Positions 41,415 through 54,036 of a DNA stretch of 64,000 nt are shown in pieces (the first letter of the stretch is position 1; every line of letters begins with the position of its first letter). The notes beneath the pieces are model-generated. The model saw nothing but the letters and a program-made list of their open reading frames with translations. It was not told the origin of the DNA and did not search any database. Source of the stretch: Macrostomum hystrix. Lineage: Eukaryota; Platyhelminthes; Macrostomidae. The stretch spans positions 1 through 64,000 of the forward strand of contig CATNEN010000008.1 in NCBI GenBank assembly GCA_950097015.1, read 5' to 3'. The translations under genes were made by a program, and so were the position numbers.

Positions 41415-41745
41415 ACAGTAGAACTACCAAGGGGGAGGACAATTTTTTTGCTGCACTTCGAACTGGAACAATGCAAGCACATGAAACTCAAGAACACAGG
41501 CCAACTTTTTGTTGCACATCTTCTGAAACAAGGAAACAAGTCGCCATGCTCTTCAGACCGTCAAGATATTCAATGTTTCTGACCAAAGGTCCAAATTTTC
41601 CCATAAGAGCTAGTGTATTTCATATACCCCTATACACGAATTTGCACTATACCTCAGTGTGGCCTTGCCAGTCCCTTCAAAATTGATTAGCATGTCACCC
41701 GAATGTGCCTGCACCATCTCCATCTTCGGTGGTCACCTACCTTTA
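41415..41745. mobile_element. Relative of the TTAA element with rearranged interior
   Basis: Its first 200 bases (ACAGTAGAACTACC, CATGAAACTCAAGAACACAG, then CAAGTCGCCA-GCTCTTCAGACC) align with 32012-32210 in the same orientation. The next roughly 110 bases (TACACGAATTTGCACTAT to TCGGTGGTCACC) align with 32220-32340 in reverse orientation. Confidence 0.75.
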
Positions 41746-42117
41746 TCTAGATGGAGCAGCTGGACCTTAAACAAGTAATAGTTGAGTTTAGGCCAATATC
41801 AAGGCTTTATTAGAGAAGGTAGAAAAATTCAATTTAGGGACTCCATTGCCAGCTGGAGGCACCCTGCTGATGGTGCTGATGGCGTCAGGGTGGTGACTGA
41901 ATGGTTGATGGACTAGAGGAACATGTAAAGTAGTTGAGTAGTAGTAGTTGTAAATTTTCGAAAAAGTTTATCCTCTTAATATTGTGAAGTCTGTTCAAAA
42001 ACAAACAATTTAAACTGATCAGTAGTTTCTGGTACTGTCTTTTAAGTTAGGTATTGGTGTCCATTGTTAAATGTTTTTAGTCAGTGCTATCAGTGAACAG
42101 AAAAATTATGCCCATAT

Positions 42118-42230
42118 TATTGTTCTTGTCACCAGACACCTCGACAGCAGTTATTGAATATGTCAACAATGCCTACATTTTGTGATTCTAGAAGTTGTTT
42201 CATTGGATAGTATGGAAAATTTTAAATTTT
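42118..42230 (+). repeat. Family D dispersed repeat
   Basis: TTCTTGTCACCAGACACCTC, GAATATGTCAACAATGCC and TTTTGTGATTCTAGAAGTT match the block at 850-970 over about 100 bases. It lies about 520 bases upstream of the CHERP start codon. Confidence 0.7.
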
Positions 42231-42751
42231 TTCTTCTAGTTTGTTATGGCAATTAGTTGAATATTTTAGGAGATACTGAAAAAAAGATAGATAGGGGTAT
42301 TTAAAATACCTCACAGTTCTAAATTATGTTAGCTCTGTGACAGTTAACCTTATGGACCAATAGATACTTGTTTAGTTAATTTATTTGTGGGAAATTTTTG
42401 TTTGCTATTACTTCGAGTAAGTATTGTGTTTCCAGCTATGCAGTTATCTCTAATTTCATTAAGAGGTTTATCACACTTGTGTTGCTCACTAGTTGTTTCT
42501 GTAAATATGTTGATAAAACAGAACAATGGAAGGGAAATCGAATTTATTAATAATAGGATCTGTAAGTATGTAGGCTGTATTGATAAGTAGAAATATTTTT
42601 TTACTTTTTACTTGAAGTAGTCTAAATGGGTTTTTCAATATTTTTGATAACAATCCTTACAGATGCGAATAATTGTTTAGGGACGCAGAAGCAGAATAAA
42701 TATAAAAGTAAGCGCGTTAAAACTTAAGAAAAAGAACCCTGAAATCGACTA

Positions 42752-45700
42752 ATGCTTTCGAGAGGATCGTCTTCATCTAGCGGCGGCGGTAGTGGCGGCA
42801 GTCGCTGGGACAACGGTGGAGGGGGAGGCGGCGGCAGTCGTTGGGACAATGGAAGCGGGGGCGGCAGCCGTTGGGGCAGTTCTGGCGGAGGCGGCAGTCG
42901 CTGGGACGCCTCCAGTAGTAATATAGGCGGGGGCGGCATTTTAGAATCGCCCAGACCGCCAATTGGGGCAATTCATCGATTCACTTCGCCGCCGCCAACC
43001 ACTTCCGGAGCAGGCATTCGCCCGCTGATGCCGGGACCGCCGCTGCAACAGCAGCCGCCCCCATCCATAGCGCCTCTATCAATGCCGATGTCTTTGCCGC
43101 CTCCGCCGCAGTTCAGCTTGCCGCCTCCTAGCTTAGTGCCTCCAGGGCCACCATTGCCTTCAATTCAGCAGCAGCAGCAGGCGGCCGCAGCAGCCAAAGC
43201 GGTGATGCTTCAACAGCAGGTCCAATCCGAACAGCAGACTCTGCAGCAGATGCTGATGGACGCTGAGCAGCGGCTGTCGCAGAGTCAAACTAACCTGTCC
43301 GCCCAGTTCGAAGTGTTGATCAACGCACAGGAGCAACAGTTTGACGAATTGATTAATAGGCGCCGTCTAGAACAGCTGCACTCTCTCTGCACCGTGATGG
43401 ACATGTCTCTGGAAGAGATTGATTCTGCCCTGCAGCCAGTGGTTGACTCCTGCACCAAGGAGAATATTGTTGCCGCCAAGAACTGGGTTCTGGATAGGGC
43501 CCAGAATCCTGCGGCTACCGATGTGTTTGCCAGCTTCTTGCTGGCTCGCTCTGTGGCGCTGGGTCAAGCCTTCGCCGGCAGGCTGCACCTCATCTACCTG
43601 GTGAACGATCTGTTGCATCATTGCCGGCGGCGTAATGCTGATTCTATGATTGGCTCTCTGCAGGTAAGCTCAATTTTTATTGTATTCAATATCTCTCAAT
43701 TCATATTGTGTTCTTTTGCGCTTTTCCAAATTCCTCCTTTTTTCTCAGTTGTCCTTCATTTCCCATTACATCTCTTTGCTCCTCTTTATCCCCAATCTCC
43801 CATTTCTCCCACTGTCGGTTGTCTCCTCTTTACCCGCAATATTCTCTTTCTCCCCTGTCGGTTGTCTCCTCTTTATCCCTAATCTCCCCTTTTTCCCTAA
43901 TCTCCCCTTTCTCCCCCTGTTGGTTGTCTCCTCTTTATCCCTAATCTAACTCTTTCTCCCCTGTCGGTAGTCTTCCCATTATACCCAATCTCCCCTTATC
44001 CCCCTGTCGGTTGTCTCCTCTTTATCCCTAATCTCCCCTTTCTCCCCCTGTTGGTTGTCTCCTCTTTATCCCCAATCTAACTCTTTCTCCCCTGTCGGTA
44101 GTCTTCCCATTATACCCAATCTCCCCTTATCCCTGTCGGTTGTCTCCTCTTTATCCCCAATCTCCCCCTTCTCCTCTGTCGGTAGTCTTCCCATTATACC
44201 CAATCTCCCCTTATCCCTGTCGGTTGTCTCCTCTTTATCCCCAATCTCCCCTTATCCCTGTCGGTTGTCTCCTCTTTATCCCCAATCTCCCCTTTCTCCT
44301 CTGTCGGTAGTCTTCCCATTATACCCAATCTCCCCTTATCCCTGTCGGTTGTCTCCTCTTTATCCCCAATCTCCCCTTCTCCTCTGTCGGTAGTCTTCCC
44401 ATTATACCCAATCTCCCCTTATCCCTGTCGGTTGTCTCCTCTTTATCCCCAATCTCCCTTTCTCCTCTGTCGGTAGTCTTCCCATTATACCCAATCTCCC
44501 CTTATCTCCCTGTCGGTTGTCTCCTCTTTATCCCCAATCTCCCCTTTCTCTCTGTATTTTTTACCGTTTGATCTGGAGCTCTCAACCTTATTTTGTCCTG
44601 CGGTCTACAGTAGCTGCCGCTCCCTTTGGGTGAGGTTTCTATATTTAGAATCGATTTTGATAATTGGGAAATGCCCTTTTTTGAAGCCGTTTACTAAATA
44701 TGCTTCCTAGGATAAAGTAGCTTTAGTGATCATATTCATTCTTGTTGGCTCATTTTTTCTTGTATTACTAAAGATTTATCTCGTTACCTCAAAGAGATTT
44801 GTGAAATTGAATTAGATTTTAAGAACGCTTTAATTTACTGCCACCTAAAGAAGTGTATCTTAAGATTTAGTCCTTAACCTTCGTTCGTTACATCCATGGG
44901 ATGCTGAATGATACATCAATCGTTGCCTGTTGCCTGCTCCCAGTGTAGCACAAGCTTCGGGTACATAAATCAACATTCTTGTCACGCTCTTCTCTTTTTC
45001 AATTCATCTTTTGCAACCATGCTAGTGCTGGCTAGAGGGTGGGCAGAATTAGTCGCTACACTGCACAACTGTCTGTCTGCTTACTGGTGATTTACAAAAG
45101 TCTATTTCTCTTTACTTGCCCGTGTAAGAGATTGGCCAGTGTTTTTGATGGATTATATCATCCTTATATCTTCCTTGTCTTAATTCCGTCATGCCTTTGT
45201 GTCTTGACTTGACACAAAGATCTCTCTTATTCGATGTTTATCGGGGCTTTGCTAAATGGTGTAGGTAATACATTTAACACGAAATCGCTGCGTGTGTGCC
45301 GACAGTGACAGGTGAAGATGGTGCTAAAGGGTGACACCTTCATATCTTGCCTAGCTGAATATTTAAATCTATTAGTTGCTTTGGAAAGATCAAATAAAAT
45401 ATTTATATTTCTACAAACTAATAAGACACTGTCATAAGCTGAGTTAAACTTAGGTCAATGGAATGATCTGTGATGGAATGGGTCACTGCAATGATCTGTG
45501 ATGGAATGGGTCACTGCAATGATCTGTGATGGAATGGGTCACTGCAATCATCTGTGATGGAATGGGTCACTGCAATCATCTGTGATGGAATGGGTCACTG
45601 CAATCATCTGTGATAGAATGGGTCACTGCAATCATCTGTGATAGAATGGGTCACTGCAATGATCTGTGATGGAATGGGTCACTGCAATTATCTGTGATGG

Positions 45701-48700
45701 AATGGGTCACTGCAATTATCTGTAATGGAATGGGTCACTGCAACGATCTGTGATGGAATGGGTCACTGCAATCATCTGTAATGGAATGGGTCACTGCAAT
45801 TATCTGTGATGGAATGGGTCACTGCAATCATCTGTGATAGAATGGGTCACTGCAATCATCTGTGATGGAATGGGTCACTGAAATCATCTGTAATGGAATG
45901 GGTCACTGCAATCATCTGTGATAGAATGGGTCACTGCAATCATCTGTGATGGAATGGGTCACTGAAATCATCTGTAATGGAATGGGTCACTGCAATTATC
46001 TGTAATGGAATGGGTCACTGCAATTATCTGTGATGGAATGGGTCACTGCAATTATCTGTGATGGAATGGGTCACTGCAATCATCTGTAATGGAATGGGTC
46101 ACTGCAATCATCTGTAATGGAATGGGTCACTGCAATTATCTGTGATGGAATGGGTCACTGCAATCATCTGTGATGGAATGGGTCACTGCAATCATCTGTG
46201 ATGGAATGGGTCACTGCAATTATCTGTAATGGAATGGGTCACTGCAATTATCTGTGATGGAATGGGTCACTGCAATGATCTGTAATGGAATGGGTCACTG
46301 CAATTATCTGTAATGGAATGGGTCACTGCAATGATCTGTAATGGAATGGGTCACTGCAATCATCTGTGATGGAATGGGTCACTGCAATCATCTGTGATGG
46401 AATGGGTCACTGCAATCATCTGTGATGGAATGGGTCACTGCAATCATCTGTGATGGAATGGGTCACTGCAATCATCTGTGATGGAATGGGTCACTGCAAT
46501 CATCTGTGATAGAATGGGTCACTGCAATTATCTGTAATGGAATGGGTCACTGCAATCATCTGTGATGGAATGGGTCACTGCAATTATCTGTAATGGAATG
46601 GGTCACTGCAATCATCTGTGATGGAATGGGTCACTGCAATTATCTGTAATGGAATGGGTCACTGCAATCATCTGTGATGGAATGGGTCACTGCAATCATC
46701 TGTGATAGAATGGGTCACTGCAATCATCTGTGATAGAATGGGTCACTGCAATCATCTGTGATGGAATGGGTCACTGCAATCATCTGTGATAGAATGGGTC
46801 ACTGCAATCATCTGTGATGGAATGGGTCACTGCAATCATCTGTGTTAGAATGGGTCACTGCAATCATCTGTGATGGAATGGGTCACTGCAATCATCTGTG
46901 ATGGAATGGGTCACTGCAATGAGGTCATTTCTGTACTGTTATTCCCGTGTTAAGATCATGGGGCGTGAGTTGTTCCTGCAATTAATTTTGTATCAGTTGA
47001 GTTCTTGAGTAAAGAGGTACTTACTGGTCACGTGTTTAATGAATGATTAATCGACATTTCTTTGCGGCACTGTTGGGTTATGGCTTCAGCTAAAAGCGCC
47101 AGTTGTTGCTTGAGCAAAAATTTCTAGTAAAATCAGCTTCACATCATTGAAAAACTAGCTAGCGGCATCAAACCAGCTGTGAAGCACTGCTCTGCCATCG
47201 GCTTAACCTTTTCTGTGCTTAAGGTTTTAAAGGGTATTTACGATCAACTTGTTTTTCTTCTTTGCAGAAGGATTTAGTACTTATTGACTTTTTTACTTAA
47301 GTAGTATTACGAGTCATAGCATTATGTAGTACTAAGAGATAAAAAGACGAAAAATGGTTAAACATAAGATAAGAGAATAAAAATTAGATGGAGAATAAAA
47401 AGATAAGACGCAGGAGAAAGATAAGACGGATGCGAACAATAAGTCCGAGGAGAAAGATAAGGCAGAGGAGAAAGATAAGACGGATGCGAACAATAAGTCC
47501 GAGGAGAAAGATAAGACGGATGCGAACAATAAGTCCGAGGAGAAAGATAAGGCAGAGGAGAAAGATAAGACTGAGGAGAAAGATAAGATTGAGGAGAAAG
47601 ATAAAACTGAGGAGAAAGGTATGATGCAGCAGAAAGGTATGATGCAGGTGAAAGATAAGACGGAGGAGAAAGATAAGTGGAATGAGAAAGACGAGACGGA
47701 TGAGAAAGATAGGACAGAAGAGAAAAATATGATAAATGAAAATGACATGATGGTGGAAACGATAATTCAGTGGAAAAAATGTAAAAGTGCAAGTTTGAGT
47801 ATATGAGTAGGAAAAAACATTACAGTAGTAAACCATTAGGAAGATTCCAAGAACAATTCTTGGAATTCCCATGGGCATTTTTTATATTATCTTGACCGCT
47901 GTAGGCACATTCTCCAGTCACCACACTCGGTGACTGGTTTTGAACAGACAGGCTAATTTGTCTAATTTAACTGTGTGTAAGTTACACTAGGGGTCGTAAG
48001 CATTGCATGCGTCACACTGAAAGACAGACTAAAACAAAAAATCATGTGGCTTTTATTCTAAACGCCGCTTTTTTAAAAAAGAAGTTAGATAGACAGAGAA
48101 TATGCTTAAAATTAGCTTCCTCTTTGGCGGGCGGGACTTCAGATAGATTCTCTTATTTTTCTTCATCCACAAAGAGCCTTCAAGAGGGCTTATAAAGGCC
48201 CCTTCCTTTCTTGCCAACTCCTAATTAGACTAACAGAGATGATTATAAGCTATCTGTGTCTGGCAATGAGCTGTTTCTATCGCTGCTTATGCTTTTTGGA
48301 ATCTTTGTGCTTAACGCAGGTAACGTAGCTTTTTTCGGATTGTGAATATCTCATTCAAGCAACTCAGTTTATACATGTCTAGGAATGAAAGCTTTCCCAG
48401 AAAACCAGCTTTTTTGCATACCCAAGCAACGCTGCTGGCTGACAGGTCTTCTAACGATTCGTAGTTTATGAAAAAATGCATGGAGCTCAGAGCTGGTTGA
48501 GATAAAGCCGCATCGGAAATTTGGTTTCTCGCTCAAAGACACATTAGTTTGCTTAGTTTCAAACTAGCACCCTTCCGTCAGAAGTAGAGATTCGAACTCG
48601 CGACCTCTCGGTCAAAAGTTAATATCTTATCATAAGTTAAGATTCGAACTCGCTTTGGTTGAGATTCGAACTCGAAACCTCGGGTTAGAAGCCCAAAGGT

Positions 48701-50483
48701 CTAACCAATCGAACCACCAGTTTCCCTACTATAGGACCTGTTTAGGACCTAATTAACGCTTTAGATGAAATTCTCTTAATGTAATTTGACAATTTCACTC
48801 GCTGCTATCCCACAGTCGGTCATAGTGCCGATGTTCTCAATGGCGCACAAGCTAGCAGTCGACGAGCCAGACCAGGCCCAGAAGCTGGAGAAGGTGCGCT
48901 CTCTGTGGGTTCAGAATGCCTACTTTCCCGAGGCGGTGACCCAGGCACTGGCTAGCGACTGTCAGGCCGCCTATGCCAGCTGGCGTCAGGACCGCCTAGC
49001 CGAGCCGGATCTGGCGCCCAGCGTGGCTCAGATTCGTGCTCAATGCCAGGCCCAGCGCGATGATCTGCAGCGTCAGCACGCTGAGTTTGAGCATCACCTG
49101 CGCGATCAGATTGATCAACAGCAGGCTAGGGTGCAGCAGCTCGTTGCTCAAGCTGCGGCAGCCACCGCCGCTGCAGCCGCCGCTGTAGCGGTCGCCACCC
49201 GCGTCGCCGCGTCTTCGTCCGCCTCCGCTGGCCCCGATATTGTCCCGCCAGTGTTAGGCAGCTCCAGCACTAGCAACAATCAGCTCTCTGGTGTGGCGTC
49301 AAATTTCGGCCCCAACAAACCAGGCGGCCTGTTGCCTCTGCCGGATCTGTCCAGACCGCCGCCCGGCTTCGCCCCCGGCGCCGCGGGACAGCCGCCAACC
49401 CAGCCGCAGCTCCCAACATCATCAGCGCTGACGCCATTGATGCTGAATCCGGCCCTGTCTAAGCCCGAGAAGCCGCAGGGGCCGTATTATCAGCAGCCGG
49501 CTAGCCTCATGGTGACTTTAATACCGTTGCACGCTACGGCGTACACCGAGCTGGACCCCGATCAGCTCATGCTGCCTGCCCGGCATCCAATCAGCGAGTT
49601 CATCCGCGCCGCTCTGGAGTCCTATTCAGCGCCGCCTTCGCACGACAGTCCCCGCGACTCTGAAGGCTGGGAACGCCTCGGCCTGTTCGAGTTCTATAAG
49701 GCCAAGGATCGGGCCAGGAAATCACTGCAAGCTGCCGCTGCTGATGCCGAAGAATCGCCCGATGGCAGCGGACAGAATCGAGTATTTCAACGCGATGACT
49801 GGCTAGAGGAGCGCGCCAGAGAGCGTCGTCCCAGAGACAGCAGTAACGGCTCCAGCGGTGGCGGTGGTGCCGGCTGCGGCGGCCAAGGCGGCCGGGGCCG
49901 GTCGCCATCCAGCCCGCCCGGTCGAGCCGGGCCAGGCGCCACCCTCGGCTTCATGTCTAGGCGAGCTCGCAGCATCGACAGCGGCGGCAGTCGGAGCCGC
50001 AGCGGCAGCCGGAGCCGGAGTCGCAGCCGTAGCGACAGTCGAAGCGACAGTCGGAGCAGCAGCCGGAGCCGCAGCGGCAGCCGTAGTCGCAGCCGCAGTC
50101 GAAGCCGTTCAGCTGATGCCGGCGGTGTCAGCGGCGTTGGAGCCGGAGGTCCGGACCGATCGCCTAGTCCGCCTTCCTTCACCTCGGCTGGTCGAGTCAA
50201 TCGTCTTTCGTCGTCGTCGGCCGCAGCTTCGTCTTCCGCTAACCGGATGCCCCGCGCTATCGGCGCATTAATTGTCGGTCCGCGTGGCGGCTTCGCTGGC
50301 CGAATGCAGCGATACGACCGGCCACAGCCGCCGGCGTCCGAGGATCGGCTCGGTCTGGGAGCCGAATCGGGCGGAGGCAGCGGTGAGCAGCAGCAGCGAA
50401 GTCGCGGCTCCTCAGATCCTTTCATGGCCTTCCGGGCGAGAATGTCGCGCGGCTATGTGGACTCAATGAAGTCGAAGGATTAA
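42752..50483 (+). CDS. CHERP: CHERP orthologue (CID and RS-domain splicing protein), two exons
   Basis: Exon 1 is 42752-43663 (donor CTGCAG|GTAAGC) and exon 2 is 48816-50483 (after TATCCCACAG), both phase 0; 859 residues. CHERP is a U2 snRNP-associated nuclear protein that links spliceosome and transcription. Order seen: Gly/Ser-rich start with SRWDN repeats (residues 1-55), Pro-rich and Gln-rich segments (to about 190), then a CID domain split by the intron (ENIVAAKNWVLDRAQNP, LHLIYLVNDLLHHCRRRN, and after the intron VPMFSMAHKLAVDE, LWVQNAYFPE). A Gln/Ala coiled region follows, then the family block YSAPPSHDSPRDSEGWERLG, an SR-repeat domain (about 405-450) and the C-terminal DPFMAFRARM. The N-terminal SURP module of vertebrate CHERP is absent and the G-patch before the C-terminus is not recognisable. 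An unseen 5' exon could supply SURP. Confidence 0.9.
43690..44560 (+). repeat. Pyrimidine-rich array in CHERP intron
   Basis: Roughly 37- and 74-bp units built from CTCCCCTTATCCCTGTCGGT, TGTCTCCTCTTTATCCCCAA and GTCGGTAGTCTTCCCATTAT. Nearly all C and T on the plus strand, that is, in the pre-mRNA. It begins about 30 bases after the donor. Confidence 0.9.
45455..46922. repeat. 1.5-kb array of a 28-bp unit in CHERP intron
   Basis: About 52 copies of GATGGAATGGGTCACTGCAA followed by TCATCTGT, with G/T/C variation at one position (GATCTG, TATCTG, CATCTG) and GATGG/AATGG/GATAG variants. Confidence 0.96.
47385..47765. repeat. Purine-rich array in CHERP intron
   Basis: Units of GAGGAGAAAGATAAGAC with GGATGCGAACAATAAGTCC inserts; almost all A and G on the plus strand. 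It degrades gradually to the right (GATGAGAAAGATAGGAC). Confidence 0.88.
48515..48720 (-). repeat. tRNA-like SINE head(s), family C
   Basis: Two tRNA-like promoter heads on the minus strand; one shows GGTTTCGAGTTCGAATCTC and an anticodon-arm-like CTTCTAACCCGAGG. The left part matches 8855-8985 (TTTCTCGCTCAAAGACAC, GAGATTCGAACTCGCGACCT). A genuine tRNA gene is not supported: the acceptor stem does not pair. Confidence 0.6.
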
Positions 50484-51025
50484 ACTTGATACCTTAGGGG
50501 CCAGCTTGTAGTTGTGCATCGGCCAGGCCTCCTTCTTTGGCATTTTTGTTTTGCTGCACTGAAAAAGTCTAAACGTTGTGTCTAAAAGTTAATTCTGTTG
50601 GACCTTCTATACTTGCGATTCGTTTTATTATTGAAATAGGCATTCTTTTACTCTCTGCTATCTATAGCGACTATGGGTTAGAATTGATTGACACTTGTGT
50701 AATGCACCTGTCTCCGTGTGTTTTTTCTCAATTCAAAATTTTGCTTTGAGTTGAGTCAATCAACTCATAAGCAGAAGTTAAATTTAAAATTTCACTTTGT
50801 TCCACTGCACTTGTTTTCTAAACAGTTTTTCTTAACGGAAAGATGATTTCCTGCTTCTCTGTCCAATGTCACTTCAATGTTTCCCATTTGTACTTTTTCG
50901 TGACACGTGTTAGCGTATGTTCCTGCTTTGTATATTTATTTTTAGTTGAGGCGTACAAGCTTCTAATATGAATATAAAATTTGCCTTTTATAATTATGAT
51001 TCAAATAAACTATGCTCTTTAGCTG
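50484..51025 (+). terminator. CHERP 3' UTR and poly(A) signal
   Basis: AATAAA at 51004-51009 lies about 520 bases past the stop codon, with a TGT/GT-rich stretch after it (GCTGTATGTAAC). The next minisatellite begins at about 51070. Confidence 0.6.
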
Positions 51026-51069
51026 TATGTAACTAAAAGTGTCACTGCTTTGCTGCGTTTCTTATTTTT

Positions 51070-51810
51070 GTGGACGAGACGTACTAAACTGTGTGACATG
51101 ACGTCCTTTAACAACCAAGTTGACGACGTACTAAACTGTGTGACATGACGTCCTTAAACAACCAAGTTGACGACGTACTAAACTGTGTTACATGACGTCC
51201 TTTAACAACCAAGTTGACGACGTACTAAACTGTGTGACATGACGTCCTTAAACAACCAAGTTGACGACGTACTAAACTGTGTAACATGACGTCCTTAAAC
51301 AACCAAGTTGACGACGTACTAAACTGTGTTACATGACGTCCTTTAACAACCAAGTTGACGTACTAAACTGTGTGACATGACGTCCTTAAACAACCAATTT
51401 GACGACGTACTAAACTGTGTTACATGACGTCCTTTAACAACCAAGTTGACGATGTACTAAACTGTGTGACATGACGTCCTTTAACAACCAAGTTGACGAC
51501 ATACTAAACTGTGTAACACGACGTCCTTTAACAACCAAGTTGACGATGTACTAAACTGTGTGACATGACGTCCTTTAACAACCAAGTTGACGATGTACTA
51601 AACTGTGTGACATGACGTCCTTTAACAACCAATTTGACGACGTACTAAACTGTGTTACATGACGTAATTTAACGACCGTGTGGACGACGTACTAAACTGT
51701 GTCATGACGTCTTTCAACAATCGTGTTGATGATGTACGAGCGTACTAAACTGTGTGACATGACGTCTTTCAAAAACCATGTGGAGTACGTACTAAACTGT
51801 GTGACATGAC
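51070..51810. repeat. 47-bp minisatellite
   Basis: About 16 copies of GACGACGTACTAAACTGTGT followed by GACATGACGTCCTTTAACAACCAAGTT; some copies lack a GAC. Palindromic TGACGTCA-like words recur once per unit. Confidence 0.94.
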
Positions 51811-52164
51811 GACTCTTGATCTACTTGATTCACTTCCACTTATCTCTTATAGGCTGTCGTCAACACGTTGGTTAAGTTCCTTTCTTGTAAACTGCCCGAC
51901 ACATAACAAAAAAGAAGAAATAAAAATAAAATTTAAATTTACGCCTGACTTGTCTGACTATTCAGTCTTTAGGTCTGATTAGTTGGCATTCTTTAATTAA
52001 CCGAAATTGCATACCTGCCAGCGAGCGTACAAGATAGAAGCCATGGGGTAAAAATAGACTCGTGTTCCGCAGCTGGTCGGCTTCCTTCTGAATGCTTCTT
52101 AGCCTGCCAAACACGTTATCCGCTAGAGACCACTGGGTAGCTGCGCAACTGAGGGATACCGCCC
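51811..52164. other. Non-coding, no feature seen
   Basis: Mixed-composition sequence between two arrays; no exon supported. Confidence 0.35.
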
Positions 52165-52332
52165 CATGAGGAACTCACTGCCTTCCCTAGAACTCACTGC
52201 CTTCCCTAGAAATCACTGCCTTCCCTAGAAATCACTGCCTTCCCTAGAATTCACTGCCCTCTCTGGTAGTCACTGCCTTCTCTCTGGGAACTCACTGCCT
52301 TCTCTCTGGGAACTCACTGCCTTCTATGGAAA
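52165..52332. repeat. ~20-bp minisatellite
   Basis: Eight copies of CACTGCCTTCCCTAGAAATC with CTCTCTGGGAACT variants. Confidence 0.88.
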
Positions 52333-53030
52333 TCACTGTCAGAGTTATGTTGCAGAGTTTCATCAATCTCAAAATTTTTTGTCGATTCTGTATATCATTT
52401 TCTCAGGCAAGTGCCTTTGAGATTTCAAAGTTCTTTTTGCCTCATCTTATCTTATCGTTAGACATCACCTGGCAAAATTCTTCTATTTCCAGACGATTTG
52501 ACTTTCAAATGCGGCAGTTAAGCTGATTGTTCTGCGAATTGTGGTTAAGATTATTTCAGATTTACTAAATCTATAACACGCTTCTAAAGAAGCTGGTGAA
52601 AGATTTTATTAGAATAATCTCGTTCTCTTGCAGCTCAGATTGCACAGGACTTGGTAAAACCCTAACTAACGACAGCCAGGCTTGTGCACTTCCTAACCTT
52701 GACACTTTGAGTGAAAGACTTCAGTTTGTACTTTTACTGCTAATTTTATCCGTGCTAAGATTCATGCCGGCCTCCCTGTGACTTTCTTACGCCGATGATG
52801 AGACGACAGACGATGCGAAAACTTCCCTCCTGTGCTAGGTTTCCCTTAATGACAATCAACATTTTATCTCTTTGATTCCTTCTGGGGAGTTTAATTCACT
52901 ACCTTGATGATCCGCTTGACCAATTCCGTGCCCCACATGCCCGAATCCTCCTTTGGGATTTTGTTAGATAATTCTTGCCTTGGTGGGATTTTGTTAAGCC
53001 ATTTCGCGTCATCAGCTAGCAACTTTTCCC
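52333..53030. other. Non-coding, no feature seen
   Basis: AT-rich; short open frames without domain or splice context. Confidence 0.35.
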
Positions 53031-53034
53031 AGGG

Positions 53035-54036
53035 GATCAAATCCCAGATTATCCTTTGATCATCCTATGACCTATTGGATCCCATGATCCTATGATCATA
53101 TCCCAGATTATCCTTTGATCATCCTATGACCTATTGGATTCCATGATCCTATGATCATATCGCAGATTATCCCAGATTATCCTTATTGGATCATAGCCCA
53201 CATCCTGTAGAATCATATCCCACATCCTGTAGGATCCTGTCCCACATCCTGTAGGATCCTGTCCCACATCCTGTAGGATCATATCCCACATCCTGTAGGA
53301 TCCTGTCCCACATCCTGTAGGATCATATCCCACATCCTGTAGGATCATATCCCACATCCTGTAGGATCCTGTCCCACATCCTGTAGGATCCTGTCCCACA
53401 TCCTGTAGGATCCTGTCCCACATCCTGTAGGATCATACCCCACATCCTGTAGGATCCTGTCCCACATCCTGTAGGATCCTGTCCCACATCCTGTAGGATC
53501 CTGTCCCACATCCTGTAGGATCCTGTCCCACATCCTGTAGGATCCTGTCCCACATCCTGTAGGATCCTGTCCCACATCCTGTAGGATCATATCCCACATC
53601 CTGTAGGATCCTGTCCCACATCCTGTAAAATCATATCCCACATCCTGTAGGATCATATCCCACATCCTGTAGGATCCTGTCCCACATCCTGTAGGATCCT
53701 GTCCCACATCCTGTAGGATCCTGTCCCACATCCTGTAGGATCATACCCCACATCCTGTAGGATCCTGTCCCACATCCTGTAGGATCCTGTCCCACATCCT
53801 GTAGGATCCTGTCCCACATCCTGTAGGATCCTGTCCCACATCCTGTAGGATCCTGTCCCACATCCTGTAGGATCCTGTCCCACATCCTGTAAGATCCTGT
53901 CCCACATCCTGTAGGATCCTGTCCCACATCCTGTAGGATCCTGTCCCACATCCTGTAGGATCCTGTCCCACATCCTGTAAGATCCTGTCCCACATCCTGT
54001 AAGATCCTGTCCCACATCCTGTAAGATCCTGTCCCA
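53035..54036. repeat. 22-bp minisatellite with longer flanking unit
   Basis: About 38 copies of CACATCCTGTAGGATCCTGT plus CC, with ATCATATC variants interspersed. The left edge (53035-53170) is a pair of about 68-bp units containing CCCAGATTATCCTTTGATCA, apparently an older neighbour. Each unit holds the palindrome AGGATCCT. Confidence 0.95.

Noticed and set aside
47332-47878. Hydrophobic Ser/Phe-rich minus-strand frames
   Set aside because: Complement of the purine-rich intronic array.
48580-48720. tRNA gene
   Set aside because: Internal promoter boxes are visible but stems do not pair well, and the block is shared with 8855-8985; it is a SINE head.
49787-50425. Arg/Pro-rich minus-strand frame
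   Set aside because: Antisense shadow of the CHERP RS domain.
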